From Pycnopodia helianthoides (Eukaryota > Echinodermata > Asteroidea > Forcipulatida > Asteriidae): a DNA stretch of 64,000 nt. The position numbers and the translations under genes were made by a program. The DNA lies in NCBI GenBank assembly GCA_032158295.1, contig CM063255.1, positions 6,539,501-6,603,500 on the forward strand. Reading direction: 5' to 3'. The notes beneath the pieces were generated by a model. The model was given only the letters and a program-made list of their open reading frames with translations, was not told the DNA's origin and made no database searches. Numbering within the stretch: position 1 is the stretch's first letter; each line of letters begins with the position of its first letter. Below, piece by piece: positions 11,600 to 24,535 of this stretch.

Positions 11600-13301
11600 C
11601 CCAGAGGGTATAGGTATGGAATTTTCTGTGCCCCCGCCCTGCACCCTCCAACAGTCCAACACTGTTTCCTAGTTATCAACTAGATATAAGTGAAACTGAA
11701 CGCATTACAACTCTTTGCTATTTTCCCTCGTCTATTTTCTCTCTCTTGGTTAATTCCTACTGACCACACATCAACATAAGTCCAGGGAACACAAATATCC
11801 TCCCCCACCATACAGACCATGCAACCCTCTTGCTGTGAATTCCAGGGCATTTCATGGTAGGCAAGACACTACACTGGCTATACGGGAAAGTTTACAATTT
11901 GTGCCAACATGTCAACATAATCGCAAAAGTTAACCGGTGAACAATTTTTGAGGTGTCCCCCTTTTATTCATGTCAAAAAATAATGACTTAACAAAATAAC
12001 AGAAATTGCAATCTCCATAAAATAATAGTTTACATATTTTTCTTCGATTGAGCTTTGCACAAATTGTGCGGGCTCCGTGGCTCCTTTGTAAACATGTGAC
12101 GTCACAGGTTACATGGTCTACTCTACAATAACACAAACTACAAGAGTAATTAGATTTGCCCACAAATCATCTGATTTACCATGAGATTACACAACTCTGT
12201 GTAGATATCAACCAATATCTCCTTCATCCAACATGCACATAAACAAGTAGTGATTGCGATGCTAGCCCAACAATTTATGACGAAACCCTTACTGACAAAA
12301 AATTAATCTAACCACGAAATACCCAGCGCCACCCTCCCATTTACGCCAAAATGTCCAGCCACCCCTCCCCTAAAGCTACCCCAGAAATTTATCCCCAGGC
12401 CTGACTTGGATAAAGAGTCTTCAACCACGGAATGCCAAGACCACACACTACTAGCTGAGCCTTCTTCAGCAGCAGCCGTGCTAGCCAACAATGTATCCCA
12501 GGGCCAGATAGCGGCAAAGACTCCATAACCATGGGATACCCAATTGAAGACGACTAGATCGAGGTTGCTGCAACCGGTGGCTTCTCCGGCCCATGAGTCA
12601 ATTAGCTCGCTCTTTATTCAGACACTCTAAACTTTTCTTGTTTCACCTCGAGTCCATATAATCGCTCCTCGGGGCAAACACAGCGTTTCGGAGTGTATGA
12701 TTAATTTGAAAGGGGGATAGAGGGACGGTAGAAAACAATGACTCTGTTGGAGAGGGTGATGATAATTAATTCTTTGGTGAAACAGGTGGAACTGAAGCGA
12801 GAGAATACATTTGTGAACCCTTACAAAAACACTTTACATTCGATTTGAAACCTTCTTTTTTTCAAATGGAAAGCTGTTGACTATGTTTGGATTGTGCTTT
12901 TAGGAAAACTCAGAACTGTTTGCTTTAACTGAATGGATATATTGATACAAAATTCTTGAAAAAAAAAATATCCACATTAATAATGTAATGAATACAATAT
13001 CGATTTTTTTTTTATAATACGAATAAACATCGAAACGAAATTAAAACTTGGGGCGAGGATGCTTAGTTTTTAGAAAACCCATTTTATCAATCATGCCCGA
13101 GTGCGACCATTACATAGGTATAATGATTACATGAACGTCAGTTGGGCAAGATTCTCAATTGTTAGCAGTAACCGGAAACGTGGGTCAAGTCTCGGGTTTT
13201 CTTCGTTTTTTTGTTAAATTTATGTTACTTTAACATACTTCATGGCTAAATGTTACCTCCTAACGGTATGATGTACTTTTCATAACTATAAACTATACAT
13301 G
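11600..13301. other. Non-coding stretch, no repeat family identified
   Basis: About 1.7 kb with no gene or known repeat seen. Short A and T runs near 12960-13012. Candidate open frames at 11930-12163 and 12303-12491 lack domains. Confidence 0.45.
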
Positions 13302-13673
13302 TTAAAGGCACTTACTCAAAATAATTGTTAGCATAAAAACTTACTTGGTAACGAGCAACGGAGAGCTGTTGATAGTATAAAACATTGTGAGAAACGGCTC
13401 CCTCTGAAGTAATGTAGTTTTTGAGAAAGACGTAATTTCTCACTAAAATATTTGAATTGATTTTGAGACCTCACGCGTGAGGTCTCGAAATCAAGCATCT
13501 GAAAGCACACAACTTCGTGTGACAAGGGTGTTTTTTCTTACATTATTATCTCGCAACTTCGACGACCAATTGAGTTCAAATTTTCACAGGTTTGTTATTT
13601 TGTGCGTATGTTGAGACACACCAAGTGAGAAGACTGGTCTTTGACAATTACCAAAGGTGTCCAGTGTCTTTAA
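13302..13673 (-). mobile_element. T3 element, full length (372 bp)
   Basis: Left TTAAAGGCACTTACTCAAAA and right AAGGTGTCCAGTGTCTTTAA. The centre is a perfect 22-bp palindrome around ACGCGT (13465-13486). The shared module is at about 13543-13600. Opposite orientation to 22793. Confidence 0.9.
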
Positions 13674-14075
13674 ACTAGATTAGTTGTAAATTAGAATCGC
13701 TCACACGTAAAACTCAATATGGTTGGGACCAACTTGGCCCCGGAAGTTCGAATACCCACGAGACTCGCACAGTCTGTTGTCATCTACATACTAAATGAAA
13801 GCTTGCAATATGGCCTCTCTCCAGTCAACATGCCAGTTGATAACTCCATTACCACGCTTCACTCTCCTCTGGTTCATTATTGACAACCTGGTAACATTTA
13901 TGTAAATTGAGTTGTTTCTATGAACTTATATGTGCATGAATAACCACAATTAAACTAGAAAATGATTTTTCATTTACCGAGTCAAGGACACATCGCATTA
14001 CAGACGGGGGTTCCTGGAATAGGAATTTCGTATACATTATGTTGTCATCTGTTTCAATTCTAAAATTAGTTGGGA

Positions 14076-14435
14076 TTAAAGGCAGTGAATACTTTTGGTA
14101 ATTACTAAAGAAATAACCATAAAAACTTACTTATAGTATCAAACATTGTGAGAAAACGACTTCCTCTGAAGTAATGTAGTTTTTGAGAAAGAGGTAATTT
14201 CTCACTAATTGTTTTGAATCTGAGAAAGGCTTCAGGCATGGAGCTTCTTTTCATAGGTATCTGAAAGCACGCAATTTTATGCAACAGGGGTGTTTTTTCT
14301 TTCATTATTTTTGTGTAACTTCGACGACCAATTGATAAATTTTTGTCACAGGTTTGATATTTTAGCCATATGATATGATACACCAAGTGAGGTTACTAGT
14401 CTTTGACAATTATCAAAAGTGTATCCCGACTTTAA
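14076..14435 (-). mobile_element. T3 element, diverged copy
   Basis: Edges TTAAAGGCAGTGAATACTTT and GTGTATCCCGACTTTAA. The central palindrome of the 13302 copy is replaced by ggcttcaggcatggagcttc, a weaker stem, as in the copies at 49274 and 56477, which suggests a T3 subfamily. Confidence 0.85.
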
Positions 14436-15921
14436 ATTTTGTGTTATTAGTAGCAGTAGTATTTTTTTTTTTTTTTTATTTTAGCCTATTGATTGAGACT
14501 CAACATGTGAAATGTTGGCCATTCAGACCTTTAACCATTTTTGCCTTTGTTTCCTCGCGAAGCATGTCTAAGGTAGCATCTGTTATCGGCTGGTCATATG
14601 CGTTGATCATGACTTCGTAGAATCGCAGGGTGTAATCACGTAAAACACTTTACAGTAACGTTGAAATTGTTCATTTTGCATCACAAAAGCTCAGTTCATT
14701 CTTTTTGAAATTTATTATTGAAACAAATATCTATAAATAAATAAAGAAATACAAAAAATGAGAAAAGACATTAAATATTGTTGACGTGAAAAGCTTCCTT
14801 TTATAAACACTAATTGTATACTAAGAAGTAAATTGGGTTGAACGAAGACAAATTGACAAGTGCGGGACTTGAACCTTCGACCTCCGGTCTAACAAAAAGG
14901 CGTTCTACCAACTGAGATATTTGAAGTAATTTGGTATGAAATTGTCCTAAACACCACAAATTCCCCTTGCAACATTTAGTTCTACTCTAATTCGCCAAAT
15001 TTAAATAAGCACCTTAAATGGCCAATAGAAAAAGGAAACAAATATATATGTAATAATTATTAACCATTTTTGGAAACTTTCTCAAAAATGATGAAATTTT
15101 CTAAGTTCTATGCTGGTTTGTTTGTTTTTTAAATTAGATGATCTGAATAAATAACGCACTTTTCGAGAAAAAAAAAACATGTCGACGTACTTTTAATGGT
15201 CACAATGCTTGATTAGTCAAGCTGAAACAACACAGACTTTTAGCTTAGTCTAAAGTACTACTCCAAAAGGAAAAACTGTCTTTTGATCTTGTCTAAAATC
15301 AAAAGCCTCGGTTTTGATTTCAATTTGTTCCTCTTAATTCTAATTTATGGAACAACCACCTGGGAAATGAAACATCTGGCGTTTAGTTTTTGTAGACAGG
15401 AAAGAATGAGTAATGAGTAGAGTAGTTGAAGTAACCGTTTGAACAGACGAGGATATTACTCTTCGCCATAAAGAATAAATCACAAGACAAATTCGTCTTG
15501 CTTAGCCCATTTCTGTACCAATTACTGTACATGTTCGACTGCGGCTCTCCCATTATGAAAACGGGTTTAAAGCTCACGGCCAACCCTTGGTGGAAAAGTC
15601 GAATGACAAGAATCCGCACTTTGTGTGACCATGGAGCAATAAAATAGACCTCGTTGCTCCGTGGTGTGATACAACAAAGACATGACATAACAAACCTGTA
15701 AACATTTAAGCAATTTTGGTCATCAGTTGCAAGAAGAAGAACAAAACAATGAACAGCCAGTGAAAAACTCCATCGCTGTTTTTCACGGTTTTCTTACATC
15801 GAATTTCTGACTCAGGGATTTAAAACTAATCGTTTGACCCATTTCCCCCCCAAAATTGATACCCCTTAAAGGCAAATTTATTTCAGGGGAAGTTTTCCAC
15901 CGTGAACGTCTTTATACCATT
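14436..15921. other. Non-coding stretch around an S2 fragment
   Basis: A T-run at about 14462-14478; otherwise unique-looking sequence except for the S2 fragment listed separately. The open frame at 15383-15688 (minus) has no recognised domain. Confidence 0.4.
14838..14925 (-). mobile_element. S2 repeat, tRNA-like part only
   Basis: On the minus strand: atctcagttggtagaac (A box), gaaggttcaagtccc (B box), then caatttgtcttcgttcaacc, the same 3' end as at 20408. The leader found in the other S2 copies is absent. Confidence 0.75.
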
Positions 15922-16051
15922 TAAGCCGGGTTCATACTTGCCGCAAATTGCGAAAGCGAAGCGAATTTGGAGAACAGCACGTACATGGTTGTTCGTGTCA
16001 CCGAATTCGCTTCACATTCGCTTTCACGCGGAACAGGCTTTATACTTACAA
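15922..16051. mobile_element. Inverted-repeat element, possible MITE
   Basis: Left arm (aagccgggttcatacttg ... gcgaaagcgaagcgaattt) and right arm (gaattcgcttcacattcgct ... gcggaacaggctttatactt) are imperfect reverse complements over about 40 bp each, separated by about 40 bp. Only one copy is seen in this window. Confidence 0.55.
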
Positions 16052-16069
16052 TCTGGTCAATGTACTGCA

Positions 16070-16825
16070 CATGCTAATAAAACCAATGTTTGAAAACATT
16101 ACACTTCAAAATTAACCATAACTACATATCTTGTTAACGAAGAATAATTGCTTTAAGGTTCCCTCTGGCCATACTGACAGCATCTTTGCAACAAAGTGTT
16201 CACCCATGATTTGAACTTTAAAATGTGAGAGTTTTTTCTGCCACCGTATAAGCCAATCGTACCGCTTTGTACTGTGATTGAAGGCACAGTACAAAGCGAA
16301 CTCACGAAGCAGTCAACACTGCATCTTAGATCATGCTAATAAAACCAATGTTTCAAACGTTACAATTCAACATTACCCATAATTCAATATCTTGTTAATG
16401 AAGAATAGGTGCTTTAAGGTTCCTTCTGGTCATACTGACAGCATCTTTGCAACAAAGTGTTCACCCGTGATTTGAACTTTAAAAGGTGAGAGTTGTTTTT
16501 CTGCCACTGTAAGAGCCAATTCTTCAATCACAGTACACAGCGAACGCACGAAGCAGTCAGCACTGCATCTTATATCATGCTAATAAAACCAATGTTTCAA
16601 ACATTACAATATTCAAAATTACACATAGCAATTCAATCTCTTGCTAACGAAGAATAAGAGCTTTAAAATTCCCTCTGTGTCATCCTGACAGCATATCTTA
16701 GCAACACAGTGTTCACCCATGATTTGAACCTAAAAATGTGAGCGTTTTTCTGCCACTGCAAAAAGTCAACTCTTCAATCACAGTACAAAGCGAACGCACG
16801 AAGCAGTCAGCACTGCATCTTAGAT
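16070..16825 (+). repeat. Tandem array, three ~250-bp units
   Basis: Units start with CATGCTAATAAAACCAATGT at 16070, 16332 and 16576 (262, 244 and 250 bp). All share gcatctttgcaacaaagtgt (third copy altered) and cagtacaaagcgaacgcacg. The first unit alone carries extra cgctttgtactgtgattgaa (16261-16280), an inverted copy of the following sequence, explaining its length. No coding role seen. Confidence 0.92.
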
Positions 16826-17120
16826 CATGGCTGAGACGAATTCTCAATCCTTCCGAACCACAACCCTCAGATGGAATTCAATTTTCCCCGAGAGTTGCAC
16901 AGGAAGAAGGAAGAAACATTCTCGGGGAAATAAAAAGAAATCAAGTTGGTGACTGTCCACAATTATTCTCCGACAGGAATTAAATTATCCACGTCTTGCA
17001 GGCATATACCTGCTTTGAATCAGAGAATCAAGAAACGCCTTATCTAATCACGCTATCCAAAAAGCTCTCTTCACGTATGGATTCAAAATTGAAAAAGTTG
17101 AAGAGACGCGAGTCGTTAAC

Positions 17121-17482
17121 TTAAAGGGTGTGCACAGCACTGGTAAGATTGAACAATATAAGTGTTAACAGATTTGCACATAACTTACATGGTATAAATA
17201 TTGTCATGGTGGAACACTTCCCTTGAAATAGTTGTGCTTGAAATTCTATAGTTTTTTTAAGGAAATTATAGCAAAACAATTAGTTTTGATCTCGCGTGTC
17301 CAAAACCTGGTGTTTGAAAACAGTGAAAACACATAATGGGGGTTTTCACTATTTTCTCATGACTCCGAAGACTGGTAGGGCTTAAATTTTTTCACAAGTT
17401 TGCTATTTCATGTATATGTTGGGTCACTTTAAGTGCAGATACTGGTCTTTGACAATTACCAATGTTATACAACGTGCTTTAA
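17121..17482 (+). mobile_element. T4 element, full length (362 bp)
   Basis: TTAAAGGGTGTGCACAGCAC at the left; TACAACGTGCTTTAA at the right. The interior has ttcactattttctcatgact (shared module, reverse orientation) and catggtataaatattgtcat. Close copy at 22211. Confidence 0.88.
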
Positions 17483-20407
17483 AGGGAGTTGTAACATTTA
17501 ATTTTTATTACATTTTTTTCAGGACCTTAATTATGTCTAGTTTACCCTTTGAAGTTGCATGGCCCGATTTTCAGGGGCATATTTTACATTCAAAATTGTC
17601 CTTTTTTATCTGGACAACTGAAGGTGCTGTCGTGGTCATGCCATTTGAGGTATGAGACTTGTTTTACCATTGTTTAACAAATGAAACTGTGACCCCCAAA
17701 ATGTCCTAGTTTAAAAACAAAATTGTTAGAACAGTTTGCGCTTTGGTTTACTGCCATGAACGGACACACTAACAAATCACTAAAGAACAAAAAGTTTACT
17801 GCAACAACATATTCTAAATTCCGTCTCCTTTTTATGATTAAACTAATTGCATTATTGAGATTTCAGCCCGACGCGACATCACACTTTGGCTCATGAATAG
17901 GGGAATTTGCAACAGCATAACATACAAAAAGGCACAAAAAAAAAAAAACTTAAAATGGCAAAACAAAAATTGAAATCAAGGTGAAATGAGACACAAAGGT
18001 GCATCTCCAAGAGTTGATTTGAACAAGTTATATTTCATGGACCCTTTAATGAAGCATCAAAAAGCAGCACTATTGCAAACATTATCAAAATGCTGTTCCT
18101 AACAGCTTGATCCAACGACGGAAACCACAGTTTGGCCAATCTCTCCTTTAATGAATTTCTTCACACACGCGCACACAAACACACACGTCTCCTCCAGATT
18201 CAGAAATTAATTTTGACTTGCTGTACAGGCCTGTACAGGCACAAGCCTTGGTATTGTATCCACACAAACAACAACTCCAGAGGGGGAATTGCCACAAAGA
18301 CCCCCTTCAAAAAGATCAACGTCACTTTAGATGCACCCTTTTGCCTTTTCCAATTAACGATGGCAAAATCCCAAACTGACCACTTTGACAGTTTTCTATT
18401 CTCGTCCAAGTTTTAAGGTAATTAACTTTAATTACCGAAAATGCTCCGATGCAAATATTTGCCGGACTGATAGTATCAGTTTCCCGAGACAGGTGCCAAA
18501 AGCTTAGCTGAAAACCCCCTGGCTGGTGGTAATTTAACTACAGGAGTTATGCAGCTCTGTAACAATTATTGACAAACATTGATTTGCCATTATTTTGCGA
18601 ACCCTCAGTTTAACCAGTTTAGAGAAAAGTTCCTCACATGAAGACCATGAAGACCATGAAGACAAGGTACCAAAAATCATATTTGGAGTACACTGCTTCT
18701 TTCAAGTGCTTCTCTTTTTGTAATGTTCTCTCTTTTTGTAATGTTCAAAGCAAATCAGTTTTATGTTCAACAGCTTTTTTAGTATTGGGACTCAATTAAG
18801 TCAAGGTTTATGTTAGTTTAGACGTTTCGGTGTAACGCTGTGTCTGTGGATTTTCAGCCTGGTCCATGACCCCGCCAGAGGCACAATATAACCATCTTAA
18901 ATTTGTTTCACATAACTCACATCTTCTGAGAAAATTGACATTGTTTGTGGCTCTACAAGAATTTCCCCTGTGTTCTGATGTGTTTGGCTGCACATTGTCG
19001 ATATTTTGTGTGTCGTAAAAATTTTTGCAATGTGTTTCTATTTATTGTATTAAAATAGTGATAATATTATTAATGTATAAGATTGGTGTCATTTGTGTAT
19101 TGTATAATATTTTTGAATGTTTTTTTCTATATAATGTATATAACAAAAAAAATACAGAAAAATATGTAATTTATGTATCGAATATTTTTTTTTACAAATG
19201 TTCTCCTTTTTATTGAAAAAAATTATGCATTTTACACATTGGCTACAAGTTCAATTTAATTCCGACCATCAATAATAACGTAATAATACAAACTTCTGTT
19301 CAAGGTCGTTAGTGCAGTTTGTATGGATTTCATCAAATTACTTTGGTATATTTTGGAGCTCCTGAATGGAATTTACTGATTAAGATTGGTCCCACAAAAT
19401 AATTAGTTCGGCAGAAAGAAGCATTAAACTTTTTCAATATAATTTTTTTCTGAGGATAAATATTTTCAATTAACGCCATATTTAGGTCTGACGATTCGTT
19501 TTGTATCATGCTGACTATACAAATTGTCAATGATATTTAAATGAACATGCACATTTTAGTTTTCAATCGCATTAAAAAAGATGGAAATGTGATTCTATTG
19601 GAATAGCAAAATAGGAACTTCCACCTGACTGCGTATCCTTGTCACCACGGTTTAATGTTTAATGTAAGTCCATCATGGTGAGGCGCACTGATCCTGCAGC
19701 CCTCCAAACTCGACATGTAAAAGTAGCCCTCTACGACAAACTGCACACAACCACCCCCTTGCATACCAACACATACATCATTTTCAATATAACACAAATC
19801 CCCGCAGGTATATTATCAAGCTAGGCCAATAATAGTCTTTCTAATATTTCAACCTCTCAAGAATACCTACGGTAACATAATGCCGGCAGCACGAGTTACC
19901 ATCAAAAGTGGGGAAGGAACGATGAGATGAAGGGCGGGAAGAAACTGAGAAAAAAAAGGCAGGGACGGCAAGATGGCTAATCAAAATTAATTTGCCATGT
20001 AGTTCAAAGCCGCATTCAGGAATGCACCATCAACCCTTGAGAACTAGGCACGGTCGGATTTTTTTGCTTCTTTATATCTTGAGATTCCGACTACTTTACT
20101 TCGGCCACTGTTCAAGTGCTCAGTGCTCCGGCCGTGCAGGGACTGTAATATACCCCCCGAAATGCGTTTTCAAATGAATAGTGACAGGGTTTTGTAATAA
20201 ATCCCGTCTGTCACTAGGGTAATGCTATTACGTGTGTGTGTGTGTGTGTGTTGGGGGGGGGGGGGGGGGGGTACCATCAGTGTAGTTGTTCGTGTGGGAA
20301 GTGAATCTCCAACGCCCACTCAACCCCATCTTTTTCGCTTTGCCGTGGCTATAGGGTTAAAGGCTTGATAGATGACTGGTTTTAACTACTGAAATAATTG
20401 ATAAGTT
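17483..20407. other. Non-coding stretch
   Basis: About 2.9 kb without a gene. Small features: direct repeat of CTGTACAGGC at 18221-18240, ATGAAGACC repeated three times at about 18638-18664, an 18-bp duplication (ctctttttgtaatgttc) at about 18713-18747, and a very AT-rich segment at 19020-19220. Confidence 0.45.
20231..20271 (+). repeat. (GT)n tract followed by G19
   Basis: About 11 GT dinucleotides (20231-20252) then 19 consecutive G (20253-20271). A compound microsatellite prone to length change. Confidence 0.92.
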
Positions 20408-20685
20408 TGGGTTGAACGAAGACAAATTGAGTAGAGCGGGATTTGAACATGTGACCTATGGATTAATGTGCCGGCGCTCTACCAACTAAGCTATCTAGCC
20501 ATGTGTTGATGGGGGGGGGGGGGGGGTCTCACTGTTTTGTCAATATCTTGGTTCGGGGTGCCAGTCAGAAGCCATACAACCTGTTATTGCCATGTAGTCG
20601 ACAGAGATAACACCCCATCCAAGTTTACGGTTTAACCTAAGAAGCGGCAGGAGAGGGATCACCTTAAGGAGATGCGACCATTTAT
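20408..20685 (-). mobile_element. S2 repeat, long copy
   Basis: On the minus strand: gtcgcatctccttaaggtga, ctcctgccgcttc, atggcttctgactggc, a C run (20509-20526 as G on plus), tagcttagttggtagagc, ggtcacatgttcaaatccc, caatttgtcttcgttcaacc. It matches the order of the copy at 7985-8232 over its whole length and defines the repeat as leader plus tRNA-like part plus short tail. Confidence 0.8.
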
Positions 20686-22210
20686 TTCAAAAGTCAAATA
20701 ATAAATCGCATTGGAACCTGACTGGATAAATTTTTGAACTAAATTATGATAAATTTTCTATCTCAACGAATGAACTCGAAATAACTTGCTAGCAATCCAA
20801 CATATTGTAAGAATTTATATGAGCTGTGTGTTGCGACAACTTGCGATTAGAATTATTTTTCGGTCCCAAAGCACGTATATGCGCACACAGGGTGCCAGAC
20901 TAGACTGCACATTGGGTTGTGCTGCATTTGAACCGAAAATGACATCCAGCAACCACGTGACCAAAGACAAACTGGTCCCTCGTCTCAACTCTCTCGAATG
21001 CACAGCTCTGGTATTTATTGATGTCATTTTGACATAGTGTGTTCGCTATTGATTCATGCTTGTGGTTAGCACATACCTTTTATGTAATGCTACTTATCTG
21101 ACCTGAGTGTTAGTCTTTTGTTTGTGCTTGTGAATGTTGTGTGTGTGAGTGTGTCCTCGCGCCAACAGTTCTACTAGCAACCTGCGCGCGTGACGTGCGT
21201 GTCCAAGTACTCCAGCATGACCAGCAGTCAAACAGTGACGTCTATGACAAGCAGTCAAACAGTGACTTTATCCGGGAAGGGTCTCCACCTGATGAGACTG
21301 TATTTTCAGTTGTGTTCGTTGTTATTTTCCAGCGAGCTTTCCTGTCCGGGGCAAATGCTCACAAGCTTAAATTGCTTCCTTATGGCTCCTTTCGTAGTGT
21401 GAACAGCATTGAATAGTCAATATTTCTATGGCAAACAAAAATGTAACTTTCTACAGCATCTGAGGATACTATTTTGTCAAAAGAGTTGTAAACATGTTTG
21501 TACTCGCAAAGTTGACTACTACCATAGCTTATCTTATGTAAATTGCTGTATTATTTGCCACTAATTTGTTCACACTATTGAGTTATTTTGAAACTGTGTA
21601 AACTAAATTCACTTTGAAGCATTTGAAACCTTGAGACACGAGCAAGAAAACTACGTTTCTTAAGTGATTTGCAAAATCAAAATAATTATATGCACAACAT
21701 TCTTACCATCGCAGCATCACACCAACTGTTATGTAATCTCACCCCCACCCCCACAAACATGACAACCTTGCTTGATGCATTGTTGTTTGTACGGCTTCTT
21801 TAATTAAAAGCCATGCGTTCAGAATGAATTTTCTCCTTCCGAGTACCCACCACCCACTCACCTAGCACAGCTTTAAACTACGAGCTAGCTTCTTGGTTAG
21901 AACATCCCCCCCGAGCACAGGGAACTCCACGCTCCAAGCACACATCCTATTATGCAAGGGGCTTTAAACATGGAATCCTATCAGACAGCTAATTTAAGGA
22001 CTCCAGAAAACGGATTAGTGCAGGGATTGGGTCAGTTTTAACAACCCAACAGACCAGGGACCTTCGAACACAAGAGTAGATAATAATTCAATGCCGGGAC
22101 AAATACACCGTATAAGAATCAGTGTAGAGATGAATAATGCCCCAACGACAACCACAGTCCAGGGATGGAATTTGCAGTAATGACATTCATGTAGCCGGTA
22201 GCCGCACACT
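20686..22210. other. Non-coding stretch
   Basis: A duplication at about 21220-21266 (gacaagcagtcaaacagtga and a near copy). Open frames at 20786 and 21141 show no domain. Confidence 0.4.
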
Positions 22211-22563
22211 TTAAAGGGTGTGCACAACATCGTTACGATTGAAAATAAAAATGTTGACATATTTGCACGTAACTTTACATGGTATAAAGATGGTCATGGT
22301 GGAAAACTTCTCTTGAAATAGTCTTGCTTGAAATGCTGTAGTTTTTTAGGAAATGGGTAAGACAATTAGTTCTTATCTCGCGTGTCCAAAACCGATGTTT
22401 GAAAAAAACATACTACAATGGGATGTTCCCACTATTTGTCCGTGACTCCGATGACCGATTGAGCTTAAACTTCCACAGGTTTGTTATTTCATGTATATGC
22501 CGGGTCACATAAAGTGCAGATACTGGTCTCTGACAATTACCAATGTTATACAATGTGCTTTAA
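22211..22563 (+). mobile_element. T4 element, full length (353 bp)
   Basis: TTAAAGGGTGTGCACAACAT to ACAATGTGCTTTAA. Contains ggtataaagatggtcatggt, tgtccaaaaccgatgtttga and gacaattaccaatgttatac as in 17121. Confidence 0.9.
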
Positions 22564-22792
22564 AAAGGGCTCTAATGGTCGAATTCGGTTTTTGCAATGC
22601 ACTCCATTTCCAACAGATAGAGTCCACATGAAAGTTGAAACAACTTACAAAATTCGTCTCTAACCTCACGTTAATATTATATTCGATTTTGGTCAACATC
22701 CTCAACATCCAATGACGTCACATTTCACACATATGGGTCTGTACAATTTCGTACAGAATCAGTTTAAGTTCATTCCTAAATGTCGATGATGT

Positions 22793-23186
22793 TTAAAGAC
22801 ACTGGACACCTTTGGTAATTGTCAAAGACCAGTCTTCTCACTTGGTGTATCTCAACATATGCACAAAATAACAAACCTGTGAAAATTTGAACTCAATTGG
22901 TCGTCGAAGTTGCGAGATAATAATGGAAGAAAAAACACCCTTGTCACACGAAGTTGTGTGCTTTCATATGCTTGATTTCGATTTCGAGACCTCACGCGTG
23001 AGGTCTCAAAATCAATTCAAATATTTTACTGAGAAATTACCTCTTTCTCAAAAACTACGTTACTTCAGAGGGAGCCGTTTCTCACAATGTTGTATACTAT
23101 CAACAGCTCTCCATTGCTCGTTACCAAGTAAGTTTTTATGCAAACAATTATTTTAAGTAATTACCAATAGTGTCCAGTGCCTTTGA
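22793..23186 (+). mobile_element. T3 element, full length (~394 bp)
   Basis: Begins TTAAAGACACTGGACACCTT and ends TGTCCAGTGCCTTTGAA. Perfect 22-bp palindrome at 22986-23007. The shared module is at about 22868-22930 (acaaacctgtgaaaatttga). Confidence 0.92.
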
Positions 23187-24208
23187 ACAAAAAGGTGTAT
23201 ATACGAAATGTGTCCCTTTGACTAAGGTAAAAAAAATGTACAGACAGACAGACCTGTTTATTGTTGATATCCAATTACGTCATGCTTCAAATTTCATGTT
23301 TCAAGAGTATCAAATGTGTTGCTTTTCAAATGTCATAACATTTATTAAGTTTCAAATAACACGGGGGGAAATTGATTTGGGTGTCAATTGTCACTTTTGT
23401 GTAAAACCAACAATGTTAAAAATACTGCGTGAGCATTTGTAGCAACAACTGCTTCATCAGATGCAAAGCCTCTTGGTATTTGACAGTCATTCCTCTCAAG
23501 CCCCTAGTTTCATTAAAGGTCTTATACACGATCGCTTATGAAGAAAAAAACCCACCATTGTTAAATTTTAGCCCGGAAAGCCTACTGTTTATGAAGTTCA
23601 TACTAGAACCTTCTTTTTCTCTGAAATATTTCCCTCTGAAATGAAGTAATAATTCGAGAAAGCTGTACCTGAAAACCTTTTAACACATGTATATCAATTG
23701 TTTTTTAAACGCAACGGCTGTTTTCGGTAATTGTTACAACCACAAGGACAATGTGTTTACATGCTGAAAATTGAGCATGGTTTGTCACTAATTTTGCCTG
23801 ACTGTATTACAGAGGATGCATTGTTATTTCATGTATAATTATGGTTGGTCACACTAAACATTAACACCGTCTGCGACTATTTCGTCACTTCCAACAACCC
23901 TGTTGTAACACCTTCAAGCTACTCAGCAGAAAAACCTTCACAGTTGAAAACCATGTATGCATTAATCATATTACTTTGCCTTGTCACAGCTTCTCCAAAA
24001 ATGCTGGAGTCGGTGATTGCGAACATCGAGGCTCAATTTCACGACGCTGGCTACCGCAGAATTGAACGCTTACGCCCACAGAATTAAGCACTTTTCAAGG
24101 CATCGGGCTGGGACCACCGTTATAATTCTGCTCTTACTGCCCACGGCATTGCACGCTTTACAAAATGTGCCGCAGGCACAAAATTCTGTTGTAAGCGGTA
24201 ACATGAAA
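23187..24208. other. Non-coding stretch, possible TTAA-element fragment
   Basis: The start CATTAAAGGTCTTATACACGATCGC (about 23513) resembles TTAAAGGTATAATACATGAT at 40499, suggesting another TTAA-AGG family represented here by ends only. Confidence 0.4.
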
Positions 24209-24210
24209 AT

Positions 24211-24535
24211 AGGCCCTGCTTCTATAAAACATGATTCCTATAAGTATATAACCATAAAAAGGGAACCCTATAGAAGAACTAAGCTCCTCATACCATGTTC
24301 TGATTCTGAAGCTTCGTATCGCTGCCACGTGACATGCTTAGTTGACAAAATTGGGTCACATGAGGTGAAAATGGGCCCTGCTTCTATGTGGCTTTATAAA
24401 ACATGACTTTAAGTAACCATAACAGATAAACCTAGAAGATTAAGCTCAACCACACAATGTTCTGCTTCTGAAGCTTCGTATCGCTGCCACGTGACATGTT
24501 TAGTTGACAAAATTTATGTCGCTTGGCGTGCATGT
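24211..24535 (+). repeat. Tandem duplication, 162-bp unit, two copies
   Basis: ggccctgcttctat recurs at about 24211 and 24373, and tctgaagcttcgtatcgctg with ccacgtgacatg recurs at the same 162-bp offset. The two copies differ by scattered substitutions and small indels, so the event is not recent. Confidence 0.85.

Noticed and set aside
13465..13486. CRISPR-like or regulatory palindrome
   Set aside because: The palindrome is the centre of a T3 transposable element; copies are dispersed, not arrayed with spacers.
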